Origin: Ananas comosus
Taxonomy: Eukaryota; Streptophyta; Magnoliopsida; Poales; Bromeliaceae
Direction: 5' to 3'
DNA: 64,000 nt
Assembly: GCF_001540865.1 (NCBI RefSeq)
Contig: NC_033634.1
Location: forward strand, 2,571,748 to 2,635,747
A program made the position numbers and the translations under genes. Shown in pieces: positions 44,988-55,740 of the stretch; position 1 is the first letter of the stretch, and each line of letters starts with the position of its first letter. Under the pieces are notes generated by a model. The model was not told the DNA's origin and made no database searches. It saw nothing but the letters and a program-made list of their open reading frames with translations.

Positions 44988-47900
44988 TTAATGGCGGGAA
45001 CGGTCGGTAGCAACCGGCGTGTCGGGAACATCATACTGATCGGCCACGTCCTCCACTGCTGTGGAGGTCTCCGCCGCAGCGGCGGCAGCTGCGGTGGGGT
45101 CATACTGCTTGATCACGACGACGGACGCCGTCGTGGAGAACTCCGACGACGCGAGGTAGCTCCCGACGGGCCCGAGCTCCGGCGTGTCGCTCCGGTCCGT
45201 CAATGACATGCACGCCGGCGACTGCCCCACAACGAAGAGGTTGAACCGCCTGACCGCCTTCACGGCCGCCACGATCTCCGCCCTGCTGCCCACTGCCACC
45301 TCCTCGTACTTGATGGACTCGTTGGCCGCCGCCGCCGGCTTGGCCCTGAATTCGGCGAGGAACGCCTCGTCTGCCGCCTGGTCGTCGGCGTCAACGCCGA
45401 TCCCGACACTTCCATTGCTGCCGTCCTCGAGCAGATTGGACCGGCCGGGCGGGGGGATGAACCGCACTACGGTGAGCGCGATCCCTGGGTGCTCGGCCAT
45501 GCGGGCCCCGTAGGAGAGCGCCTCACGGTCGTCGCAGCCCCCGAAGAAGAGCACGGCCACGGTGCAGGAGACCTCGCTGGCGGAGACCTGCGCAGCGCCA
45601 CCGAGGCCGCGGTCGACGAGCACGGCGACGGAGCAGGGGGCGTGGCGGAGCACGCGCTGGTTGACGTGCTGGTAGTCGCCGCCGAGCGTCTCCATGGCGC
45701 CGTCGAGCCGCTGGAGCTTGTGGAAGGGCAGGACAATGAGTGCAGCGCGCTTCTGCTGCGCGCTGGTGACGACGTCCTCGTGGATGGTGTGCAGGTCAGA
45801 TATGGCCGTCATCGGGCGCACGGACACGTTGCTGAGCTGGCCATAGGCCTGGAAGGCGACGACGAGCTGGTCGCCGCCCTCGTCGGACCGACGCTTGTTC
45901 CAGAAGGGGAGCCCGTTGCGGCGCGCCTTGTGGACCATGGAGATTGCCGAGGACCGCTCCGAGAGCTCCATGAGGTGCATGGCGTAGACGGTGAGGCCGC
46001 GGCGGCGCATGCCGCGCGAGGACTCGACGAGGTTGATGATGGCGGGGATGTTGCGGCTGCCGTGGAAGCAGGCGAGCACGCGGAGCTCGGCGCCATCTGC
46101 GTCCTCGTTGCAGCGCTGCACTGTGCGGTGGTGCTTGCGGCCGGAGGCGGCACGGCGTGCGGGCTTGTAGACTGCGGTGACGAGGGGCGTGGTAATGAAG
46201 GTGGTGAAGAGCGCCATGAGGACGAGGATGGCGAAGGTCTCGTCGTTGAGCACCTTGCGGTCCTTGCCGATGTTGAGCACGATGAGCTCGACGAGGCCCT
46301 TGGTGTTCATGAGGAAGCCGAGCGTGACGGCCTCGTGAGCGGGCACTTTCAGGGCGAGGGAGACGAGCACAGTGCCGCCGACCTTGCCGAGGCAGGCGGT
46401 GGCGATCACGAGCACGAGCAGGCCCCAGGACTGCCCACCGCGGATGGTGGCGACGTTGGTCTTGAGGCCGCTGGAGGCGAAGTAGAGTGGGAGGAGGAGG
46501 CCGGAGATGAGGTCCTCCACCTTCTCGGTGAGCACGGCGGCGAAGGGCCCGTCCTTGGGGATGACCACGCCGACCACGAATGCACCGAAGAGCGCGTGGA
46601 TGCCGATGGTGTCGGTGGCGAACCCGGCGGCGAGCACGGCGGCGAGCGTGGCGCAGATGTAGGTCTCCTTGACGGGCTCGCCATCGGGGGAGCGGCGGGC
46701 CATCCAGGCAAGGACGGGCCGCACGGCGAGGGCTACGAGGGCGACGAAGGCGGCGGCGGAGAGGAGCACCCAGAGGGAGACGAGCGGGGAACCGGAGCCG
46801 GAGAGTGCGATGGCGAGGGCGAGGAGGATCCAGGCGGCGATGTCGTTGACGGCGGCCGCGGACATGGCCATGCGGCCGAGGTCGGTGGTGAGGAGCTTGA
46901 GCTCGGCGAGGATGCGGGCGAGCACGGGGAAGGCGGTGATGGAGAGGGCGACGCCCATGAAGACGAGGAAGGGCCCCTCGCGCACGCCCTGGGAGATGGT
47001 GGCGCGAAGCACGAAGGACGTGCCGATGCCGAGGGCGAAGGGCAGCGAGATGCCGGCCAGCGCGATGGCCAGGGCTTGCCGGCCCGTGCGGCGGAGTGCG
47101 CGCAGGTCGAGCTCCAGCCCCACCAGGAACAGGAAGAACAGCAGCCCCACGTTCGCCAGTGTGTCCAGCACTGTCAGGCTCTGCTTCGGGAACACCGTCT
47201 CCAGGAACCTGCTGCTCCGCCCCAGCGCCGACGGCCCCAGCAGAATCCCCCCCTGCAGTGGCAATTGCAGTTGCAATTCATTCATTCACTCATTCATTCA
47301 TTCATCTTACCAAGAAACAAAAAGAAGGAGAACCCAACAACAACAACAACCAACAACCAACAACCAACAACGGCAACGGCTATCACACAGGTTTGAAAAA
47401 CAGTTACGATACATTATATCACACACACCCTTTACATGAACAAGCAAGCAGATAAAATATGTTGTGTTTCAAATTGGAGACATATATGTACATATGCCGT
47501 ATGCGTCAGTGGAAAACTCCAATTAGCTTAGCACATTCTTAAAATAAAGGTAAAAAGTTGCATAATTTGTTTTGCTTATGAATCATTCTAAATTGACTAT
47601 CTAATCTTTCAAAATTTGAAATATTAGATAATTAACTCAAAATGATTCATAGTTCAAATAAGTTATGTAAAGTTGTACCTAAATTAAAATTTAATACAAG
47701 AAACAAATGTATATGGCCCTTTTGAGTAATGCTGCTCTTATATAATGTTTATATACTCTTGTATAAACAATATATATGAGTTTTTTATTGGCTTATGAAC
47801 ATAGGTTAAAGCGTTTATATGATCATTGAGCCAATGATCATATTAGAGCATAAACAAAAACTTAATATAGTGTTTTCCCTTTTGGCCACATTTAATATTT

Positions 47901-50900
47901 GATGACCAATGTTTTAAACCTAACCTACAATATCCAGGAAACCTATAATATATAATGGAAATGGAAATTATAATATTTAATATCTATTACGGGTAAGATA
48001 AAAAAATTTATATATAAACAAAGAACTATCGGTTGATTTGATTTGTATCAGTGTTCAGAATTTATCATTTTAATTGTTAAGAACATACCCAACAAACTAA
48101 ATTCTTATTTTGGAATAATAGATTATGCCCCCTAATCGGAAACAATACGTAAAAAACAAAAATTTGGCGAGTTTTTCCCAGGAAAGAAAAGTCAAAAACA
48201 ATATAGAATTTTTAACTTTTTAAAATTTAAGTATTTTGAAAGAATTAAGGGGGTGTTTGATGATTTTCCCAAAAAAATTTTCTAGCTTAGAAAAACTATT
48301 TTTTTCTGGAAAAAAAGTTAGATTTTATAAAAAAATTCGTTTAGAAAATGAAAAATCAAACATCCTCTAAACAAGTTATAGATTCTCACGCTTCTCCGAG
48401 GAATCAAGTATAGGGTAAAGCATTTATCAGAGAAAAAGACAAAAAATAAAGGGTTAAATGCATACAGGTCCCTGCAAATATAGTCAATTGCGAAAATATC
48501 CCTACAAAACGGAAACTTCATAAGTTATCCCTGTAAAAGTCTAAAGTTATGCAGATATGTCCCTGCCGTTAAGGACTGTTAGAAAATTTTTATTAACCAC
48601 GGTTAAAGTACTTAACCATGGTTAATTATAACGTAAATTTACGATTCTACCCTTCTTCTTCTTCCCCCTCTTCTTCTTCCCTCTTCTTCGTCGCCGGCGA
48701 GGGCGGCGGCGGCAGCGGCGGCGGCGGCAGCTACGACGGCGGCGACGGCAAATCCTCTCTCTTTCTTTTCCTCCTTCTTCCTCTCCCTCTTCCCTTTTCT
48801 CCCTTCTTCTTCCTCTTCCTTTTCCTCTTCCCTCTTCTTCATCGCCGGCGAGGGAGAAGATCCGACGGCGGCAGCGAATCCTCTCCCTCTCCCTCTTCTT
48901 CTTCCTCTTCCTCTTTCTCTTTCTTTTCCTTTTCCTCTTCCTCTTCCTCTTCCCTCTTCTTCGTCGCCGGCGAGGGAGGAGATGCGGCGGCGGCGCGCGG
49001 CGATGAACCCTTTCCCTCTTCATCTTACTCTTCCTTCTTCCTCTCCCTCTTCCTCTCCTTCTTCCTCTTCCTTTTTTTTCTTCCTCTCATTCTTTCTCTT
49101 CCCTCTTCTTCGTCGCCGGCGAGCTCAACCCGCGCCGTCGCCGCCATCCGCTCCGGCGGCCCGAAGAGGAAGAGGAAGAGGAAGAGGAAGAGGAAGAGAA
49201 AGAGAATGGGAAGATGCTTTTGGAGGGATATATTTGTGAGGGCAAAATGGTCATTTCACATGAAAACTTTTAAAAAATAAACAGTTCTCTAACAGATGTT
49301 AATCAGAGGGACATATCTGCATAAATTAGGACTTTTGCAGGGACAACTTATGGAGTTTCCGTTTTGCAGGAATATTTCCGCAAATCACTATGTTTGCAGG
49401 GACGTATATGCAAATAACCCAAAAATAAATTAGCGGAAGTACACTTCAATATGATACGGATAGTTTCATGTTATTTGTTATTCTACTACTTTAGTATCTG
49501 TCGTATGATGGCAACGTATATAATGACAGATGGAATAATACGTATAGATACTAAAGTAGTAGAATAACAAATAGAATAGGGTTATATAGGGTTGCTTTAA
49601 CATGAAACTATCCATATCATATTGAAGTGTACTTCCACTAATTTCTTTTTTGTCTTTTTCTCTGATAAATGCTTTACCCCATACTTGATTCCTCGGAGAA
49701 GCGTGAGAATCTATAACTTGTTTAGAGGATGTTTGATTTTTCATTTTCTGAACAAAATTTTTTATAAAATCTAACTTTTTTTTTCAGAAAAAAATAATTT
49801 TTCTAAGGGTGTGTTTGGTTCCATATAAAACTGTAGAAAAAAATTTTTCAGTGAAAAAATTTTTCGGTGGAAAAATGGTTTTACATCGTTAGTGTTTGGA
49901 TAGTAGGAAAAGAAAAATAATTTTTCATAGCGGTTGTTTGATTGGAAAAAAAAAAACGATTTAATATTTTTTATTATATATTATTAATATATAATAATTA
50001 ATATATTTTATATANCAAACATCCCTGCACATACGTTTATTGATACATATTATATCTCTCTCTCTCTCTCTCATAGTGAATTGCAGAAATATCCCTGCAA
50101 AACGGAAACTCCATAAGTTATTCCTGCAAAAGTCTAAAGTTATGCAGATATGTCCCTGCCGTTAAGGACTGTTAGAAAATTTTCGTTAACCACGGTTAAA
50201 GTACTTAACCATTGTTAATTATAATGTGAATTTACGGTTCTACCCTTCTTCTTCTTCCTCCTCTTCTTCTTCCCTCTTTTTCGTCGCCGGCGAGGGCGGC
50301 GGCGGCAGCGACGGCGGCGACGATGGTGAACCCTTTCTCTTTCTTTTCCTCCTTCTTCCTCTCCCTCCTCTTCCCTTTTCTCCCTTCTTCTTCCTCTCCC
50401 TCTTCCTCTTCCCTTTTCTTCATCGCCGGCGAGGGAGAAGATGCGACGGCGGCGGCGAACCCTCTCCCTCTCCCTCTTCTTCTTCCTCTCCCTCTTTCTT
50501 TTCCTCTTCCTCTTCCTCTTCCCTCTTCTTCGTCATCGGCGAGGGAGGAGATGCGGCGGCGGCGAGCGACGACGAACCCTTTCCCTATTCATCTTTTTCT
50601 TCCCTCTTCCTCTCCCTCTTCCTCTTCCCTTTTTTTCTTCCTCTCATTCTTTCTCTTCCCTCTTCTTCGTCGCCGGCGAGCTCGACCCGCGTCGTCGCCA
50701 CCATCCGCTCCGGTGGCCCGAAGAGGAAGAGGAAGAGAAAGAGAAGGGGAAGATGATACTTTTGGAGGGATATATTTGTGAGGGCAAAATGGTCATTTCA
50801 CAAGAAAAACAGTTTTCTAACAGATGTTAATCAGAGGGACATATCTGCATAAATTAGGACTTTTGTAGGGACAACTTATGGAATTTCCGTTTTATAGGGA

Positions 50901-52059
50901 TATTTCCGCAATTCACTATATTTGCAGGGACGTGTATGCAAATAACCCTATTTATAAATATGTATAATAATTTTTTACCATCTTATATATATATATATAT
51001 AGATATATAGAATTAAGCTCCTATGCTTTTAAAAGTACAAGTCATTGGTACTTGTAAGTTTTCGGCTCTTGGATTAAGGGATGTGCGGTTATGATGATGT
51101 GAGCCCCCTAGGGTTGAGTGGGTAGTTGGTTGAATAGTATACTTTAACGGTTGAAAATGATCAAAGACGTAGATCTAACGGTAAAAAACTTACAAGTACC
51201 AAGTGCTTGGTGCTTTTACAAGCACCATAGCCGGACTATATATATATATATATAAAGAGAGAGAGAGAGAGAGAGAGAGAGTCCGGTTACTATGCTATCG
51301 GTAGCATGGAGCGCCCCGTGTTACCAAGTTGTTTTCGATGATGCGGCTTCCAAATCGACGATCGGCTCTGTTAGACTTGATCTACACTATTGAAAGTATT
51401 TGGAAACTAAATTTCAGATTTTTTCGACATTATTTGATTAGTGATCAAAAGATCTCAAAATTGACAATTTTAATGGCCGATGTGGTGTGTTTGTGAGTTT
51501 AACGATGTAAAACAATCCAAATGCGATGAGAATTTTATAGAAAATTCTTTTCACTATTTAGAGTAAAATCAGTATACCTGATCTTGAATTAAAATCTTTT
51601 ATCATCATTTTTCATGAGATTTTTATTTTCAGCCATTCAATTTTAGACTACTTGTTTGATAGGTAAATGATATCGAAAAATTATGAAATTTAGTTTCTAA
51701 ATATTTTTAATAGTGTAGATCAAGTCTAGCGGAGCCGATCGTCGATTTGAAAGTCGCATCATCGAAAACAACTTGGTAGCACGGAGCGCTCCGTGCTACC
51801 GATAGTATAGTAGCCTAGTTATATATATATATATAGAGTTGGACTTGGCTATTATTAGTAGCAAAATCCCATTGTTGCTACCAGATTTTTAGCCTTTGGA
51901 TCAACTCTTTTCATTATTTCTAACCATTGGATTAAATATTATAACCTAGTGGGGACCACTCAACCCTAGGGGGACCACTCAACTCTAACCGACTAATATC
52001 ATCCTAATCATACAATTTTTCATCCAAGGATTAAAAAATTAATAGTAAAAAAAGCGTTT

Positions 52060-52105
<46 letters not shown>

Positions 52106-53638
52106 TATATAAAAAAGAGAGACAAGAGTGGCTGAGTGCGTCACAGTTTGGACCACTCATGCAGTCAGGAATCAGGCTTTTCTCGTGACCACAATTTTTT
52201 ACCGTAGAATCCGCAAAAGAAGATTTTCCCGACAACTTAGAAAAAAAAATTTTCCGAGTGTTTTTACAAACAACCAAACACCATCTAAGCTAGAAAATTT
52301 TTTTGGGAAAATCAAACACCCCTTAATTCTTTCAAAATACTTAAAATTTTCAAAATTAAAAAATTCTATTTAAATTTAAGAGAAATAATAAAAAAAAAAG
52401 GGACGCTCCCGTGGCGCCGCGCAAAGTCAGAGTCGTCCCACGCGTCTCCTTCTTAAGCGGAGGAGCTCATTAAAGGACGGGACGTTGTTACCGGTCAAAA
52501 TTCACGCGCACTCGGGAAAAGGAAGGGTACCAAATTTATCAATGCAAATAAATGTAAATAGTGAAGTCACCGTACATTATGATAGATTAATACTTTAAAA
52601 AATAAAAAAATTAATAAGATAAAAAGTTTAAAATTTTTTGATTTACATTAATTAATAAATATAAATAATATGAGAAAAAAAATATAAAAAAAATTTATTT
52701 TATTTTTTTTATGAAAGCGATTAATTTAGATAATAATAAATTATGTTTTAATTAAAAAGTGGACGTGTGGAAAAATGAAACATCGAGTGGAGATAGAAGA
52801 AAGTGGGTGGAAGAAAGTGGGAGGGTGGAAAAACTCAACATCGAGTGGAGATAGAAAATAATATTAAAATATCTTTTCGGCAAAAATAAAAGAGAAAGTG
52901 CCCTGTGACAAATTTTATGAAAAATAATATAAAAATATGGATATAAATATAGATATAGATATAGATAAGTATTAGATATAGAGGCCTTTTTGGTAAAAAA
53001 AAAATAAATTACCAAAAAATTCCTCGTACGTGGACACGATTAGTATTCTTTTATAAATAATTAAAAATATATTATAATGCTCGCTTCAATAGTTTTCATA
53101 TCAAAATTTGAATACTTTAATCTTTGATTTCAAGCGAAGGAAAACAAAACTACATGCCAGCATCATGACAAAATCCCTATTCAATCGAAAAACGTTGGAC
53201 GCGAACAAAAGAAAACGACTTCATTTTTTTATAAATCAAAAAATATTAACAATGATGATGAGAAGTATGGTAGAAAGAAAGAAAGAAATGCAGAGATAAA
53301 AGAGTACCCAATCGAAAAGCATCAAATGTTTTTATCGACTTCAATATAAAACAAAATATATTACTTGATAGAGAGTATGAGAGGAAGAAAGAGAGAGTAG
53401 GAGAGCGTACAATGATCTCGGCGATGACGCGGGGCTGGCGGAGGGGGCGGAGGAGGAAGGCGAGGGTGCGGGTGAGGGCGACCACCAGGCAGATCTGCAG
53501 TATCGCCAGCGGCAGCGCGTAGTCGAGCGGGTTGTCCCCCTGCCACGACCCGTTCGACGTCGCCTTCATCGGCCCCGGGCACGCATTCGCCACCGCCACC
53601 GCCACCGCCACCGCTGTCGCATTCGCCGCCGCCATCAT
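44988..53638 (-). CDS. CHX-type cation/H+ antiporter, two exons with a 6.2-kb TE-filled intron
   Basis: Exon 1 is 53411-53638 (76 codons) and exon 2 44988-47252 (754 codons plus stop): 830 aa, the normal CHX length. Junction in phase 0: GAGATCATT|gtacgc ... ccactgcag|GGGGGGATTCTG, restoring the invariant [20 protein letters not shown]. Exon 1 carries [29 protein letters not shown] and the first membrane span. Exon 2 holds the remaining CPA2 exchanger spans, including [19 protein letters not shown] and the conserved ND pair in [18 protein letters not shown] soluble C-terminal half of about 370 residues with universal-stress-like folds follows ([43 protein letters not shown]). CHX proteins exchange K+ for H+ in endomembranes or the plasma membrane. 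The N-terminus resembles the CHX17-20 group, especially CHX18 (from memory). Start: the first of two adjacent ATGs (53638 or 53635). TATA-like TATAAAA near 53823-53831 on the minus strand. Confidence 0.93.
47253..48200 (-). other. CHX intron, part next to exon 2
   Basis: Contains ATTC tetranucleotide repeats (47277-47306) and an AAC-rich run (47336-47372). A short TIR-like palindrome at about 47700-47870 (TTGTATAAAC / GTTTAT; ATGATCATTGAGCCAATGATCAT) could be another small element. No coding. Confidence 0.5.
48201..48294 (+). repeat. Outer inverted repeat, left arm
   Basis: Matches the reverse complement of about 52287-52373 (AAGTATTTTGAAAGAATTAAG, then TTTTCCCAAAAAAATTTTCT, then AGCTTAGA). 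The two arms lie 4.1 kb apart in the CHX intron and enclose all the other elements there. Confidence 0.75.
48295..49812. mobile_element. Palindromic element interrupted by the 970-bp Mutator-like element
   Basis: Sequences at 48295-48441 (AAAAATTCGTTTAGAAAATG, AGTTATAGATTCTCACGCTT, AAGCATTTATCAGAGAAAAA) reappear inverted at 49650-49812. The middle pairs as well (49436-49520 with 49535-49640, TACTTTAGTATCT / AGATACTAAAGTA). Removing 48451-49429 restores one continuous hairpin of about 550 bp. Therefore the palindrome was there first and the Mutator-like element came later. Confidence 0.75.
48442..49429. mobile_element. Mutator-like element, 970 bp, perfect 9-bp target duplication
   Basis: The element is 48451-49420, flanked by AAAAATAAA at 48442-48450 and 49421-49429. 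Left end GGGTTAAATGCATACAGGTC; right complement GGGTTATTTGCATATACGTC. The inverted repeats run about 150-170 bp through TATCCCTACAAAACGGAAAC and TTATGCAGATATGTCCCT. The inside is a GC-rich coding-like stretch with four copies of a cassette ending TTCTTCGTCGCCGGCGAGGG (near 48687, 48838, 48959, 49109) separated by CTCTTC runs. There is no transposase. It interrupts a palindromic element in the CHX intron. Confidence 0.88.
50015..50948. mobile_element. Second copy of the Mutator-like element, left end damaged
   Basis: From 50072 to 50948 it parallels 48451-49420 in order and wording (TGCAGATATGTCCCTGCC, the VAGEGG-coding cassettes, GTCATTTCACAAG, right end GCAAATAACCC). The left terminus is broken: CATCCCTGCA at about 50020 is followed by foreign sequence with a (CT)n run before AGTGAATTGC resumes. 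An N sits at 50015, so the join may be an assembly fault. Confidence 0.75.
51009..51237. mobile_element. Short foldback MITE, 229 bp
   Basis: Starts AGAATTAAGCTCCTATGCTT; the right end ...AAGCACCATAGCCGGACT is its imperfect complement. Internal words GTGGGTAGTTGGTTGAATAG and TAGATCTAACGG match the 10.7-kb copy. TA repeats lie on both sides. Confidence 0.7.
51280..51820. mobile_element. Foldback MITE, 541 bp (long subfamily)
   Basis: Starts AGTCCGGTTACTATGCTATC; the complement of the right end is AACTAGGCTACTATACTATC. The halves pair through GGAGCGC...CCGTG and CGATGATGCGGCTTCC. It is preceded by (TA)n(GA)n and followed by (TA)n. It is the fifth long copy in the window. Confidence 0.8.
51836..52062. 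mobile_element. Short foldback MITE, right end eroded
   Basis: Starts AGAGTTGGACTTGGCTATTA and contains GGGGGACCACTCAACTC-type words related to the short subfamily. The right inverted end is incomplete and runs into (TA)n. Confidence 0.5.
52287..52373 (-). repeat. Outer inverted repeat, right arm
   Basis: Reverse complement of the left arm at 48201-48294. It also abuts AAACACCATCTAAGC, matching the commonly seen TIR-element end type GTGTTTG. Confidence 0.75.
52374..53410 (-). other. CHX intron, part next to exon 1
   Basis: AT-rich with a duplicated word CATCGAGTGGAGATAGAA (about 52781 and 52838) and a GC-richer patch at 52400-52530. No coding. Confidence 0.5.
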
Positions 53639-53640
53639 CC

Positions 53641-53720
53641 CCCGAATTACTCTCCTGATCCGACCCCGGCCCTGCAGCACCCCCGAATTACTCTCCTGAT
53701 CCGACCCCGGCCCTGCAGCA
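53641..53720. repeat. 41-bp tandem duplication at the CHX start
   Basis: Two units (53641-53681 and 53682-53720) beginning CCCGAATTACTCTCCTGATC. They lie in the leader immediately upstream of the CHX start codon. Confidence 0.85.
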
Positions 53721-54047
53721 CTCTCTCTTTAATTTGTTTATGACGTTGAATGTATGCGGAGGCGATGATCGATATAGATGATGGAGAAGCGTTCTAAATT
53801 GGGATATATATATATATATAGGGTTTTATAAAAGGAAAATATACAGCTATAAATCAACAGCGAATATGAATGTGATAATGATTTGTTTCTGTCGGAGTCG
53901 TACTTGAATTTGGATTCACGAATCATTCGTGTGCGTTGGGTACAAATTTACCGAGACTCGAGACCCCCTCCTATACTATTTTATTTCCAATTGATTTTTC
54001 TTTTATTTTAAAGTTAGTTAAATTAAAATGTTTATTATATATATATA

Positions 54048-54931
54048 TCTATACTATATCTTTTATACTAAATATAAAAACACGTATTTTAAATTTCGAT
54101 CTGTCGACATACCTATTTTTTTAGGAAAAAAAAATAATTCTTCTTTTCTTATATAAAATAAATAACGTAATGAAACATATTTTTTAATTTCTCTTTATCT
54201 TTAAAATAGAAAAAAAAAATATATATTTATCCAAATTTTTGCCGATCAAAAAATATCTACTGTGAATATATATTTTAATTCAAAATTTGTTTAATTTCTT
54301 TTTATCTCTAAAATAGAAAAAAGATTCATACTTATCCAAATTTTTATCAGAATATCTACTGTAAATTTATATTTCAATTCAAAATTAAAAATTAATTTAA
54401 ATTTTAGGACTATCAATATATATTACAACAGAAATAATTTAAAAAATAGATAGATTGATAAATTTGCAAATCATAATTTTGAATTAATATGATGTATAAA
54501 TCTATGATCAATTTGTAAAAAATTATCTCAAATAAGAATGAACAGTTATCATCAATTTATTTTAAAAAATATTTATATCTATCTATAAATTCAATTCTAT
54601 AAACGGTTATGATTAATTGGTTAAAAATAGCGAAAATAAAAATGAACGATTAAAAAATAGTATTTCTATCCATTTATTTTACATTAAAAATTAAATTTGA
54701 GTTTAAATCGTGAATTAAATATAATTTTTGATTTTTGATATCAAATCTATTCATTTATTTTATATTAAAAATGTTAAATTTGATATGTAGAATATTTTCT
54801 AATAAACTGTAACATATAAATTTAGAAATATTTTATTCTAAAATTTTAAATACATATATTTTTTCAAATTTTATTACTTTAAAATAAATTAAAATAATTA
54901 TTACGTGAATTTACACTCGTACGCTCAATAG
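54048..54931 (+). mobile_element. Helitron-like non-autonomous element, 884 bp
   Basis: The 5' end TCTATACTATATCTTTTATAC has the Helitron TC start, preceded by A. The 3' end (GTACGCTCAATAG followed by T) is a slightly mutated version of the better-kept end at 63104-63107 (CTCAACTAG|T), which has a short stem CGTAC/GTACG just before it. There is no target duplication and no terminal inverted repeats, as expected for Helitrons inserting between A and T. AT-rich, no coding. Confidence 0.55.
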
Positions 54932-54937
54932 TGTTAA

Positions 54938-54981
54938 AATATAATATATATATAATATATAATATATATATATATATATAA

Positions 54982-55016
<35 letters not shown>
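54938..55016. repeat. (TA)n-rich tract
   Basis: Almost pure TA with minor breaks between the Helitron-like element and the next region. Confidence 0.85.
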
Positions 55017-55740
55017 GGAATTCTACACTGTCACAACTCACCACGTCATCAATAACAAGCCAATACATTTCCTTCTTTTAAACAAAAGTACAATAAAAAT
55101 ACTTTTTTACATCATCGATGGGACATATATTTTAAAAGATATAATGATTGTTTTAACGCCACGTCAACTAATATACCCGTCTGCATTCTAGAATTTTTCG
55201 TTCGTTTCGAGAGTAGAGATAGAGCGAGAGAGAGAGAGAGAGAGTAAATTTGAATTTTTGAGTTGATGATGGAAATTTAGAAGCGCGGGCCCCACACCGC
55301 AAAGTCTTTATGGTAGGCTTTTAAGTCAATATATTATTTATTCATTGAATGCGCATTTAAGCGTTGTGGATTGCTTTTATTTCTTTCGTTATGTGAAAAT
55401 TGTACTCATCTCTCTGACTTTAATAGCTTTTTAAGAAAAAAAATTTAGTGTTTTGTAAATTAATCCTTGCATGTCTAGTCTTTTTTTTTTATTTAAATAT
55501 GTCTTATAATAGAATCTACATAGGTAAAATTATTTTTTTTTAGCTTTCTTTTTTCTTTTGTGCAAAAAGCTAAAGTTAATTATTATATTATCTCTATGGG
55601 TTAAAAAGGCTCAATGCAGCATGTAATAACCTATTAAAATTTTGATAATCTAATATACACATCCTAGTTTTTGCACAAAAGAAAAAAGAAAGCTAAAAAA
55701 AAATAATTTTACCTATGTATATTGCAGAGTAGGAATAACA
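55017..55740. other. Intergenic spacer
   Basis: 55020-55200 has weakly inverted ends (GGAATTCTACACTG and CTGCATTCTAGAATTTT) and may be a small MITE. 55500-55735 contains an inverted repeat (AATAATTTTACCTATGTA against its complement near 55515, and a CTTTTTTCTTTTGTGCAAAA word). No gene. Confidence 0.4.

Noticed and set aside
45489..47396. 635-codon open frame on the plus strand
   Set aside because: It is the antisense shadow of the GC-rich CHX exon 2; its composition (long runs of G/E/H) is that of a mirror frame, and the minus strand carries an unmistakable antiporter.
48618..50830. Long S/F/L- or R/K/E-rich frames in the CHX intron
   Set aside because: Low-complexity CTCTTC runs in transposable elements; no host domain, and they lie inside an intron.
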